The notes below the pieces were generated by a model. That model worked only from the letters and a program-made list of their open reading frames with translations, had not been told where the DNA came from and did not search any database. A stretch of DNA of 64,000 bases, taken from positions 124,001-188,000 of the forward strand of contig CAIJYD010000040.1 of assembly GCA_903824785.1 (NCBI GenBank), read 5' to 3'. The translations under genes and the position numbers were made by a program. The stretch is from an uncultured Bacteroidota bacterium (GTDB lineage Bacteria; Bacteroidota; Bacteroidia; Bacteroidales; VadinHA17). Of this stretch, positions 18,194 through 27,183 are shown in pieces; within the stretch, counting starts at the first letter, position 1, and every line of letters begins with the position of its first letter.

Positions 18194-21100
18194 TCAATCC
18201 ACGATTGCTGAGTGATACTCCTGTAATGACCGGACTTTATACTCTCCGATCTGTCTCTCCTTAATGCCTTCTGTTGAAGAAAGCGCTGCTGATGTGGTTG
18301 TTATATAAGGAATTTTGTATTTAATAGCATTTTTCCTTATATAAGAATCATCGTATTCGCTTAGCCGACCTGCCGGTGTATTTACTACCAGATCTATTTC
18401 CCCGTTCTTAATTGCATCCACAATATTTGGTCTGCCTTCATGTACCTTAAGGATTAGTCTGGCATCAATGCCATGTTTTGCAAGAAACTGCCGGGTTCCT
18501 CCTGTTGACAATATTGTAAAACCCATGTCCCTGAAGTTTATGGCAGTTTCGATTATCCGTTCCTTGTCCCGGTCAGCAATAGTTATTAAGACAGTGCCTT
18601 TTACAGGTAATGAAGATTGTGTTGCCTCCTGCGATTTGAAAAATGCCATTCCGTAGGAGTCTGCCATGCCAAGCACTTCACCTGTTGAGCGCATTTCTGG
18701 GCCCAGAAGCGGATCAACTGATGGAAACATATTAAAGGGAAATACAGCTTCTTTAACTCCAAAATGTTTTATTACTCTTTTTTTCAGATTAAAGGAAGAA
18801 AGTTTTTGCCCAAGTAATATCTGTGTAGCTATCCGTGCCATGGAGATATTGCATACTTTTGAAACCAGAGGAACTGTGCGTGACGCTCTCGGATTGGCTT
18901 CAAGAATGTAAACTGTATCTTCATAAATGGCGTACTGAATATTCATCAGTCCCACAACTTTCAGCTCTATCGCGATCCTCCGTGTGTAATCATAAATCGT
19001 CTCCTTATGATCTTTCCGTATTATCACTGAAGGGATTACGCAGGCTGAATCGCCGGAATGGATTCCTGCATATTCAATATGCTGCATAACGGCAGGAACA
19101 AAAGCATCTATGCCATCGGAAATGGCATCTGCTTCGGCTTCAATGGCATCTTCAAGGAACTTATCCAGTAGCAAAGGCCTGTCGGGCGATACGCCAACTG
19201 CTTTTGCAATATATTCTTCAAGCATCTGCTGGTCGAGAATTATTTTCATAGCCCTGCCTCCAAGAACATATGAAGGTCTTATCATAAGCGGATACTTGAT
19301 TCTTTCAGCAATTAATAGTGCCTGCTCCAGGTTGCCTGCCATTCCGGATTCAGGCTGCGGAATACCCAGTTTTGATATAACTTCCCTGAAACGGTCACGG
19401 TCTTCAGCAAGATCTATTGTTTCTGGAGTGGTTCCCAGAATAGTCACCCCTGCTTCTGCAAGTTCTTTTGCAAGGTTCAATGGCGTCTGTCCACCAAACT
19501 GAACAATTACACCTTCTGGCTTTTCTTTGTCATAGATGCTTAATACATCTTCAGCAGTAAGAGGCTCGAAATATAGCTTGTCGGAGGTATCATAGTCAGT
19601 CGATACAGTTTCCGGGTTACAGTTTACCATTATTGATTCATATCCGGCCTTTCTTATTGCAAAAGCTGCATGAACACAGCAATAATCGAACTCAATCCCC
19701 TGGCCAATTCTGTTTGGTCCGCCTCCCAGCACCATAATCTTTTTTCTGTTGCTTATTTTCACCTTATCAGGAGCATTGTATGTTGAAAAGTAATAAGCAG
19801 CATTTTCAACTCCGCTCACAGGAACCGGCTCCCATCCTTCGGTTATTCCGATAGATATCCGTTTCGCCCTGATATCCTTTTCCGAAATGGCCAGTATCTT
19901 TGACAGATATTTATCGGCAAATCCATCCCTTTTTGCCTTTAGAAGAATTTCATCAGGAGGCATCTCACCTTTGAATGCCAGAATTTTCTCTTCCTCCTCA
20001 ACCAGCTCTTTCATCTGAGTAATAAACCATGATTTTATATGAGTCTTACGATGAAGCTCCTCTATGTCAGCTCCTTTACGCAATGCCTCATACATAATGA
20101 ACTGCCTCTCACTGGAAGGATGGGTGAGCATATTCATCAGCTCATCAAGTGGTTTGATGTTAAAATCTTTTGCAAAGCCAAGTCCGTAACGTCCTGTTTC
20201 CAGTGAACGTATTGCTTTCTGAAGCGCTTCTTTATAGTTTTTGCCTATACTCATTACCTCTCCTACAGCCAGCATCTGAGTGCCCAGCTTATCTTCCAGT
20301 CCATCGAACTTCTCAAATGCCCAGCGTGCAAACTTCACAACAACATAATCTCCTGACGGGGTATATTTCTCAAGTGTCCCGTTGCGCCAATAAGGTATTT
20401 CATCGAGAGTTAATCCACCGGCAAGCAGTGAAGAGACAAATGCAATGGGGAATCCTGTTGCCTTTGACGCAAGGGCTGAAGAACGTGATGTACGCGGATT
20501 GATCTCAATAACAACCACCCTGTCGCTCACAGGATCATGAGCAAATTGCACATTTGTCCCGCCTATTACCTCAATTGCTTCAACTATGCTGTAAGAATAT
20601 TTCTGAAGACGTTTCTGAAGCTCGGTACTGATGGTAAGCATTGGTGCTGTGCAGAATGAGTCACCTGTATGGACACCCATTGCATCAACATTCTCAATGA
20701 AGCAGACGGTTATCATCTGGTTTTTTGAATCTCTTACAACTTCCAGCTCCAGCTCTTCCCATCCTAATACAGACTCTTCAATAAGTACCTGGTTTACAAT
20801 GCTGGCAGAGAGACCCCTGCTGGCAATGGTACGGAGTTCTTCAATATTGTAAACAAGTCCACCCCCTGTGCCGCCCATCGTATAGGCAGGACGAATTACT
20901 ACAGGGTATCCAAGTTGCTCTGCTGCCGATTCGGCATCTTCAACATTGTTAACAGCTATGCTCTCAGGCATTTCAATACCCAGGCGGTTCATAGTTTCTT
21001 TAAATGCTATCCGGTCCTCTCCACGTTCGATGGCATCAATGTTAACTCCGATAACTTCAACATTATATTTAGCCAGTATGCCTTTTTTGGCAAGCAGAGA

Positions 21101-21397
21101 GGAGAGGTTAAGTGCTGTCTGCCCTCCCAGATTGGGAAGCAGAGCATCAGGACGCTCTTTTTTTATTATTTCGGTAAGGGCATATTCGTTGAGCGGCTCA
21201 ATATAAGTTGCATCAGCAATTTCAGGGTCAGTCATTATTGTAGCCGGATTTGAATTGACCAGTACAATTTTATAACCTAATGAACGCAACGCTTTGCAGG
21301 CCTGCGTCCCTGAATAATCGAATTCGCATGCCTGTCCTATTATGATCGGACCAGATCCGATTATTAATACTTTTTTAATGTCATCTCGTCGTGGCAT
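18194..21397 (-). CDS. carB: Carbamoyl-phosphate synthase large subunit
   Basis: Makes carbamoyl phosphate from bicarbonate, ammonia (from the small subunit) and two ATP, for pyrimidine and arginine synthesis. The 1067 residues match the family and show the expected duplication: two ATP-grasp halves, the first beginning KVLIIGSGPIIIGQACEFDYSG, the second KIMVLGGGPNRIGQGIEFDY, each with its VIRPAYTMGG / MIRPSYVLGG loop, and a C-terminal MGS-like regulatory domain (about 930-1067, ILSTGGTRQFLAKHGI). The small-subunit gene carA is not in the window. It is convergent with the sugar isomerase-like gene, stops 10 bp apart. Confidence 0.96.
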   Translation of the reverse strand: MPRRDDIKKVLIIGSGPIIIGQACEFDYSGTQACKALRSLGYKIVLVNSNPATIMTDPEIADATYIEPLNEYALTEIIKKERPDALLPNLGGQTALNLSSLLAKKGILAKYNVEVIGVNIDAIERGEDRIAFKETMNRLGIEMPESIAVNNVEDAESAAEQLGYPVVIRPAYTMGGTGGGLVYNIEELRTIASRGLSASIVNQVLIEESVLGWEELELEVVRDSKNQMITVCFIENVDAMGVHTGDSFCTAPMLTISTELQKRLQKYSYSIVEAIEVIGGTNVQFAHDPVSDRVVVIEINPRTSRSSALASKATGFPIAFVSSLLAGGLTLDEIPYWRNGTLEKYTPSGDYVVVKFARWAFEKFDGLEDKLGTQMLAVGEVMSIGKNYKEALQKAIRSLETGRYGLGFAKDFNIKPLDELMNMLTHPSSERQFIMYEALRKGADIEELHRKTHIKSWFITQMKELVEEEEKILAFKGEMPPDEILLKAKRDGFADKYLSKILAISEKDIRAKRISIGITEGWEPVPVSGVENAAYYFSTYNAPDKVKISNRKKIMVLGGGPNRIGQGIEFDYCCVHAAFAIRKAGYESIMVNCNPETVSTDYDTSDKLYFEPLTAEDVLSIYDKEKPEGVIVQFGGQTPLNLAKELAEAGVTILGTTPETIDLAEDRDRFREVISKLGIPQPESGMAGNLEQALLIAERIKYPLMIRPSYVLGGRAMKIILDQQMLEEYIAKAVGVSPDRPLLLDKFLEDAIEAEADAISDGIDAFVPAVMQHIEYAGIHSGDSACVIPSVIIRKDHKETIYDYTRRIAIELKVVGLMNIQYAIYEDTVYILEANPRASRTVPLVSKVCNISMARIATQILLGQKLSSFNLKKRVIKHFGVKEAVFPFNMFPSVDPLLGPEMRSTGEVLGMADSYGMAFFKSQEATQSSLPVKGTVLITIADRDKERIIETAINFRDMGFTILSTGGTRQFLAKHGIDARLILKVHEGRPNIVDAIKNGEIDLVVNTPAGRLSEYDDSYIRKNAIKYKIPYITTTSAALSSTEGIKERQIGEYKVRSLQEYHSAIVD

Positions 21398-21673
21398 AAT
21401 ATTGATTGTGTTTTATTGAATGTCTAAAATAATCCAAACCGGGTTAACGGTACAATATATATAATCAATTTGAGAAAGGAATGACCAGTCATGACAAATT
21501 GATCAGAAAGATATAAACCATTGTAAGTTTTATCAGAATATTAAGCCTCAATTAATTTCCCGATTTCATTCATACTGATTCAGGTTCGGGGTTTGATTTT
21601 AAATTGCTATCTTCGGAATATTCATAATTCACTTAAGAGCACAAATGAGCGATACTTTTAATACTATCCTGAA

Positions 21674-22171
21674 ATGAAAAAAAAATACATTCTGATCTGT
21701 GTTTTGTTAATAGCCCTAAGCCAATCAGGTTTAAGATCGCAAAGTGTAACGGTCAAAGAAACAGTCAATAGTATTAACGCTCTGCTTAAGGCAAATCCAT
21801 ATGTTGACAATTTTCTTGAAATAACTTTTTTTTATTATATTGAGGTAACTCCCGACAGGAAACTTGTTGTAACGATGGAAGCGGAGGGTTCATTTAAGTC
21901 AGTTTTCAGAGCCCTTATCTCAGATCTTGATTATACTTATCAGCAGGATTTTTGCAAGAGATCGTCCAATACCATAAGCTGGAACTGCAAAACTGAAGAT
22001 TTATCAAAGATTAACAAGTGTGTTTTAGTTGAAAATATTATCCCTAAGACAAGTGAGGCAAATTATTATCATAGTAATATTTCCATAATGTTTTCGAACC
22101 GGAACGGGATTTGTGAGGAGTTATATAAGTCTCTTGAGAAACTTTTTAAAGAAGTTTCGATATCGGAATGA
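21674..22171 (+). CDS. Secreted protein of unknown function
   Basis: 165 residues, not recognised. A clear signal peptide (KKKYILICVLLIALSQSGLRSQS, cleaved about residue 23) is followed by a single mixed alpha/beta domain with two cysteines (CKRSSNTISWNC, about 96-107) that may form a disulfide, and two later ones (CVLVENI and GICEEL). No lipobox and no membrane segment. It is separated from the next gene by 89 bp in the same orientation. No function is proposed. Confidence 0.65.
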   Translation: MKKKYILICVLLIALSQSGLRSQSVTVKETVNSINALLKANPYVDNFLEITFFYYIEVTPDRKLVVTMEAEGSFKSVFRALISDLDYTYQQDFCKRSSNTISWNCKTEDLSKINKCVLVENIIPKTSEANYYHSNISIMFSNRNGICEELYKSLEKLFKEVSISE

Positions 22172-22260
22172 AAAGGTTATAATCAATATTCAATTTGAAT
22201 TGTAATCTTAAATAGTATCCGGATATCTGTATCTTATAAAATCATTTAACCAGTATCATT

Positions 22261-23511
22261 ATGGATGAGCAAACAAATTTTTCTCCTTCTCCCGGAAGAA
22301 AAAACCCGATTAACAAATCAGGAGAGGAATCCACTCAGCGGATAACATCAATCGATATACTCAGGGCTCTTACAATGGTTCTGATGATTTTCGTGAATGA
22401 CTTATGGTCATTAAAGGATATACCTGAATGGCTTGAGCATGTTAAAAAGGGTGCTGATGGGATAGGACTTGCTGATGTAGTATTCCCGGCTTTTCTGTTT
22501 ATTGTCGGGTTGTCACTGCCATACGCCATTAATAACAGGAGGAAGAAAGGAGATTCTGACTGGCAGCTTGTTCTTCATGTGATTTTTCGAACTGTAGCAT
22601 TACTGGTGATGGGTGTTTTTCTTGTTAATGGTGAGACCTATAATGCCACTGCAACGGGAATGGCTGAATATCTCTGGAATCCGCTTATCTGCCTCTCTTT
22701 TATCCTGATATGGAACAGTTACTCAAGCTCCTCAAATAGAAATCTTGTAATTATTGCCAGGGTAACCGGGATATTGATATTACTTACAATGAGTATTATC
22801 TACCGGGGAGGAGAAGATGGGGATATAAGATACTTTGCTCCACAGTGGTGGGGGATCCTGGGGCTTATCGGATGGGCTTATCTGGTTAGCGGACTGATTA
22901 CAGTTTTCTCAAAAAACAATTTTTATGCAATATTGGCGGGGTGGGCCTTTTTCTGCATCTTAAGTATGGTAAGCAAGGCCGGATTCATACCAAGAGACAG
23001 CTTTATCTCTTTTATCCCTGATGCAATTCGTGGCGGTACCCTCGCAGGACTTACCATGGGAGGTGTGCTGACTGCTTCAATTTTCAGGTATTTTGTGAAC
23101 CGCAAAGATAACAGGGGATTAACTATAACTTTTCTTCTCTTCTCAGCTGTTTTGATCGGACTGTCTGTTATTACAAGGCCATACTGGGGACTGGCAAAAC
23201 TAGGAGCCACACCTGCATGGCTCTTCCTGTGCAGCGCATTTACCATTCTGGCCTTCACAGTTATCTACTGGGTGGCCGATGTGATGGGCAAAGCAAGATG
23301 GTTTGACCTTGTAAGACCGGCCGGCACCTCTACATTACTCTGTTATCTGATACCATATTTTGCATATGCAGCACTTCAGGCAGTAAATTTTCACCTTCCT
23401 GAACTCTTGCTAACCGGCATTATCGGCTTATTGAAATCAATTCTGTTTGCATTGCTCTGTGTGGTTATTACCGGCTTCTTAATCAGAAAAGGCATCAGGT
23501 TAAAAATATAA
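22261..23511 (+). CDS. DUF5009 / heparan-glucosaminide acetyltransferase-like membrane protein
   Basis: Polytopic inner-membrane protein (416 residues, about 10-11 helices) of the NagX/HGSNAT-like group. The N-terminal part shows the family pattern ITSIDILRALTMVLMIFVND, then a conserved histidine region (EWLEHVKKGADGIGLADVVF) and PAFLFIVGLSLPYAI. The human relative acetylates terminal glucosamine of heparan sulfate across the lysosomal membrane using acetyl-CoA; bacterial members are poorly characterised. It sits 45 bp before a GH18 enzyme and near a GH2 glucosaminidase-like enzyme, so acetylation of amino sugars in the periplasm is a reasonable inference. Confidence 0.83.
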   Translation: MDEQTNFSPSPGRKNPINKSGEESTQRITSIDILRALTMVLMIFVNDLWSLKDIPEWLEHVKKGADGIGLADVVFPAFLFIVGLSLPYAINNRRKKGDSDWQLVLHVIFRTVALLVMGVFLVNGETYNATATGMAEYLWNPLICLSFILIWNSYSSSSNRNLVIIARVTGILILLTMSIIYRGGEDGDIRYFAPQWWGILGLIGWAYLVSGLITVFSKNNFYAILAGWAFFCILSMVSKAGFIPRDSFISFIPDAIRGGTLAGLTMGGVLTASIFRYFVNRKDNRGLTITFLLFSAVLIGLSVITRPYWGLAKLGATPAWLFLCSAFTILAFTVIYWVADVMGKARWFDLVRPAGTSTLLCYLIPYFAYAALQAVNFHLPELLLTGIIGLLKSILFALLCVVITGFLIRKGIRLKI

Positions 23512-23556
23512 GAACATACAAATCAAATTTTATAATATATTAACAAATAACATGTT

Positions 23557-24519
23557 ATGAGACAGAAAACAGTATTCATCATTATGCTTCTCAGTTTAAT
23601 CATTCTCCCGCTAACCGCACGGAATATGAAACCGGATTTCAAAGTGGTGGGCTATTATTCGCTTCGTTCGGCTATGAATGATTTTAAAAAATTCCCCTTT
23701 AAAAGAGTAACTCATGTTAATCTCTATTTTCTTAACCCTGATACTCTTGGAAATTTTACTCAGGATTTTTCAGCTCTGGAGCCTTTTATCACAAAAGCTC
23801 ACCGCAATAATGTAAAAGTGCTGGTCTCAATAGGTGGTGGCAGTAAACACCCGTACTATCATACACTTCTGAAAGACGATAAAAGAGCAGCTTTTATCAG
23901 TAATCTGCTTGCTCTTGTTCCAAAATATAATCTGGATGGTATTGATGTAGATCTGGAAGGAAGCGATATAGATGAAAATTATGAAATATTTGTTGTTGAG
24001 CTGGCAAGCGGTTTAAAATTGCAGCAAAAACTGATAACCTCAGCAATTGCGGTATATTACAAAGATCAGTTATCGGATAAAGCCCTGGCGCAGTACGACT
24101 TTGTGAATATTATGTGTTATGATCGCACAGGACCATGGAGACCGGATAAACCAGGGCAACACTCCTCATATGAAAATGCTGTTGAAGATCTGGAATATTT
24201 TGGGACTCAGAGAGGAATTCCAGCCGGTAAAATGACCCTTGGCGTTCCTTTTTACGGTTATGGTTTTGGACCGGAGTTAAAATCCCCTGCAAAGTCAATG
24301 AGCTATAAGCAGATCGTTGAGCAGTTTCCCGGCTCTGAATCTGTCGATCAGTGGAAAATGGATACAGGTATGATTATGTATTACAATGGGATACCAACAA
24401 TGAAAAAGAAGACGGTGCTTGCAAAAGAGAAAGCCGCAGGTATAATGATCTGGCAACTGGGAGGTGATACCAATTGCTCAAAGTCACTGCTCAGGGCAAT
24501 AAATAAAGCAGCCCATTAA
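23557..24519 (+). CDS. Exported GH18-family glycosidase (chitinase / endo-N-acetylglucosaminidase type)
   Basis: Glycoside hydrolase family 18 barrel (320 residues) with a signal peptide (about 1-21). The catalytic motif is complete: D127-G-I-D-V-D-L-E134, with E134 as proton donor and the preceding aspartates for substrate-assisted catalysis through the N-acetyl group. VLVSIGGGSKH (strand 3), FVNIMCYDRTG (strand 6) and IMIWQLGGDT (strand 8 tryptophan) are all present. The family cleaves beta-1,4 bonds next to N-acetylglucosamine. It follows the DUF5009 gene by 45 bp, probable operon. Short loops suggest an exo- or small-substrate enzyme, but this is uncertain. Confidence 0.9.
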   Translation: MRQKTVFIIMLLSLIILPLTARNMKPDFKVVGYYSLRSAMNDFKKFPFKRVTHVNLYFLNPDTLGNFTQDFSALEPFITKAHRNNVKVLVSIGGGSKHPYYHTLLKDDKRAAFISNLLALVPKYNLDGIDVDLEGSDIDENYEIFVVELASGLKLQQKLITSAIAVYYKDQLSDKALAQYDFVNIMCYDRTGPWRPDKPGQHSSYENAVEDLEYFGTQRGIPAGKMTLGVPFYGYGFGPELKSPAKSMSYKQIVEQFPGSESVDQWKMDTGMIMYYNGIPTMKKKTVLAKEKAAGIMIWQLGGDTNCSKSLLRAINKAAH

Positions 24520-24536
24520 AAGAAATGAGCCCTGTT

Positions 24537-27149
24537 TCAGAATTTTATCCCTTCAGAAAGAACATTCCATCCTTCATAAACCAGCTTTAATTCATTAAGG
24601 CTGGTTGTACTTTTATCAGCAGGTAAATCAAGCTCCACCTGTTTCTCATCTCCCGGCATAAGGGTGAAGTAGTTGTCGGTGAAAAATGAGGGAAGAACCA
24701 GTTCGTCATTTTTATTCATAATTTTCAACCGGATGAAGAATGCCGGTTCAGTGCCTGGATTGGAGATTTTAATTACTGCGTGATTCGTATCACTCTTTTT
24801 AATGGAAGCATTCACGGTAACTTGTTTCAGGTCGTTAAGCTTTTCATACGACTTGGGTTTATTTGTAAGCCAGTAAAGGTTCTCATCGACCACTTTAGCT
24901 CCATTCATTAACTGCAGTTTAAGGAAGAAGACCTGATTACCGGCTACGGGTAAATCAATTTTGTTAAGCAAAATCATATCGTGCGCTTTCATGTTAATTG
25001 CACTTTTCTGCTCTGACAGCAATTTTCCATGCAGATCGTAAAGCCTGGTATATGCTGTGAGAGAGTTTAATATATCAGCAGTCTGGTTTAAAACGCACAC
25101 CACCGAATCGTTTAAGTTAAGCTGAATATGAACGGGAGCAGCGCCATGTTTATAGCCGAAATAACCTCCTGTATAATCGAGATAATAATCATAGAACCCA
25201 CCCCTGAGGGCTGTCCAGGGATTCTGATTCTTCCAGACCAGCATACCTGAATACCAATCCCACATTTTATAGTTGAATCCTTCCTGTAGTGCACGGTATT
25301 GTTCGTAACTCACAATCTGTGCCTTCAGACAAAAATCGCGGATATCTTTTACTTTTCCGTACCGGTCAGGAAAATCGAGCAGAGGGAGATATTTATGGTA
25401 AGTCCATGATTTACTCTCCCTTGACCGGGGAGCAGGTGGTATCATCTCATCTTCGGGGATAATTTTCTTCAGATTATCGTAGTTGGGAATTCCTATTGAA
25501 CCTGTCTCGGGGTTAAACGGGAATGATCTCTCTGTAAATATTTTCTCAGGCTCCCGGATACCGTAAGGTCCGTCCCCAACACCACCGATGGTATTTGTCA
25601 TAAGTTTCGATGATGTTGACATTTCAAGAAAATATCTTCCGGGATCGAATCGGGGAAAGATCTCTTTTTCCAAAGCAGTCAGGATATCAGCCGGAGGAAG
25701 GGTCTCATTTCCACCGCACCACAGATAAAGGCTCGGGTGATTCCTCAGCATTTTGATCTGATCGATTGCTGATTCAAGGAAAAGGGCGTGATTATCTGGA
25801 TAGGCTTTGCGTCTGGCCTGCGACTCTTTCTTTTGAGGATCGAGCCACTCTCCGTTACAATCGCCCGAAACCCAGAGATCCTGCCATACCAGTATGCCAT
25901 ACCTGTCACATGCCTCGTAGAATTCAGGACGTTCCGTAAGGCCACCGCCCCAGACTCTTATCATGTTCATATTCATTTCAGCATGAAAGCGTACTTCAGC
26001 ATCGTACCGCTCTTTCGAAAGGCGTAGCATTGCATCAGATGCTATCCAGTTTCCCCCTTTGATAAAAACTTTCTGACCATTTACAGTAAAGACGCGGCTT
26101 TTGATCTTTTCATCAAAATAGTTGGCGGCATCTCTTATCCCAAATGAGATCTGTTCGGAATCCATGGTTTTATCCGTGGAAGCAAAATCAATCTTCATAA
26201 GGTAAAGTGGATGATCTCCAAGCCCGTTAGGCCACCATAAAAGGGGGGTTTCAATTTTTATTTCGGGAACCGTAACCGTTTTTTCTTCGAAGGGATTAAG
26301 AATAACTTTTATACTGTTACGGTACCCTTCGAGTTCAATCTTTAAGGTCCCCTGCACAATTTGTGATGATACATTTTTCAGATCGGCCGACAGATTGACA
26401 AATGCAGGCGCCTGTTTTTGTCCCGGTACCCGTATTCCCGGAACCCTTGTTGTTACAAAGGGATTTCTTATATCGACGGCACCTGTCACATCAACACTTA
26501 CCTGATCCCAGATACCTGTATTTCTGTCCCGCATTGGGCAGATCCAGTCCCAGCCTGCTGTACATTGCATTGTGACATTACGCCCGATAGTTCCATCTCC
26601 GCCCTGTCCGGCAGCCGCATTCCCAACCGGGTCGGGAGGCGCTACCCATACGGCCAGTTTATTTAATTTCCCTTTATTAAGGAAAGGTGTAATAAGGTAT
26701 TTCTCACGAAGGTACATCCCTTCATGTGTTCTTGTATTTACCCTTTTCCCGTTGAGGAAGATATCGGCAAAATAGTTTATTCCCCTGAAATTGAGCCATA
26801 CCTCCTGACCATCTTTAGCCTCAGGGATCTCAAACTCATTATAAAACCAGTAAGTATAGTAATCCCTTCCTGTAGAAAAAACATCAGGGATAAGATTGTT
26901 ATTCAAACCGAAAAACGGATCAGGAATCTGATTATTATGTAATAGAGTAGTCAGGATTGTACCCGGCACTACTGCATCAATCCAACCTTCAGTTTTGAAA
27001 CCGGGGCCGGTTATTTCAGTGCCGTCACCAATTACATCAGTAACTCTTTTTGCTTTCCAGTTATCGCGCAGTATGTATGTAACAGGCTGTGCAGGAGTAT
27101 GTAAGGGAAGCAGGATAAAAGTAAGGAGAAGAAAGAGGAGTTTTTTCAT
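24537..27149 (-). CDS. Exported GH2-family glycosidase (exo-beta-glucosaminidase / beta-mannosidase type)
   Basis: Glycoside hydrolase family 2 enzyme (870 residues). Signal peptide (1-20, ending HTPA), an N-terminal galactose-binding-like sugar-binding domain (about 30-220, with WFYNEFEIP and WLNFRGINYFADIFLNGK), an immunoglobulin-like domain, then the TIM barrel from about 350 (VFIKGGNWIASDAM, IRVWGGGLTERPEFYEACD, LVWQDLW). The acid/base glutamate is E482 in WCGGNE. C-terminal beta-sandwich domains complete it. The GGGLTERPEFYEACD type barrel is shared by exo-beta-D-glucosaminidases and beta-mannosidases, and which of the two is open. Third gene of a minus-strand operon, 34 bp after the AGE-family gene. 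Confidence 0.88.
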   Translation of the reverse strand: MKKLLFLLLTFILLPLHTPAQPVTYILRDNWKAKRVTDVIGDGTEITGPGFKTEGWIDAVVPGTILTTLLHNNQIPDPFFGLNNNLIPDVFSTGRDYYTYWFYNEFEIPEAKDGQEVWLNFRGINYFADIFLNGKRVNTRTHEGMYLREKYLITPFLNKGKLNKLAVWVAPPDPVGNAAAGQGGDGTIGRNVTMQCTAGWDWICPMRDRNTGIWDQVSVDVTGAVDIRNPFVTTRVPGIRVPGQKQAPAFVNLSADLKNVSSQIVQGTLKIELEGYRNSIKVILNPFEEKTVTVPEIKIETPLLWWPNGLGDHPLYLMKIDFASTDKTMDSEQISFGIRDAANYFDEKIKSRVFTVNGQKVFIKGGNWIASDAMLRLSKERYDAEVRFHAEMNMNMIRVWGGGLTERPEFYEACDRYGILVWQDLWVSGDCNGEWLDPQKKESQARRKAYPDNHALFLESAIDQIKMLRNHPSLYLWCGGNETLPPADILTALEKEIFPRFDPGRYFLEMSTSSKLMTNTIGGVGDGPYGIREPEKIFTERSFPFNPETGSIGIPNYDNLKKIIPEDEMIPPAPRSRESKSWTYHKYLPLLDFPDRYGKVKDIRDFCLKAQIVSYEQYRALQEGFNYKMWDWYSGMLVWKNQNPWTALRGGFYDYYLDYTGGYFGYKHGAAPVHIQLNLNDSVVCVLNQTADILNSLTAYTRLYDLHGKLLSEQKSAINMKAHDMILLNKIDLPVAGNQVFFLKLQLMNGAKVVDENLYWLTNKPKSYEKLNDLKQVTVNASIKKSDTNHAVIKISNPGTEPAFFIRLKIMNKNDELVLPSFFTDNYFTLMPGDEKQVELDLPADKSTTSLNELKLVYEGWNVLSEGIKF

Positions 27150-27183
27150 AATGATCAGTTTATAAGGGTGTTGGTTATTTCTA

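Noticed and set aside
20170-20502. Open frames opposite carB
   Set aside because: They are antisense shadows of a well-conserved essential gene, with no signal peptide, domain or start signal.
18194-21397. carB without carA as sign of rearrangement
   Set aside because: carA and carB are often apart in Bacteroidota, so this is not informative.
21481-21492. Inverted repeat ATGAC-CA-GTCAT upstream of carB as pyrimidine operator
   Set aside because: Single short repeat about 85 bp from the start codon with no matching second site; chance occurrence is likely.
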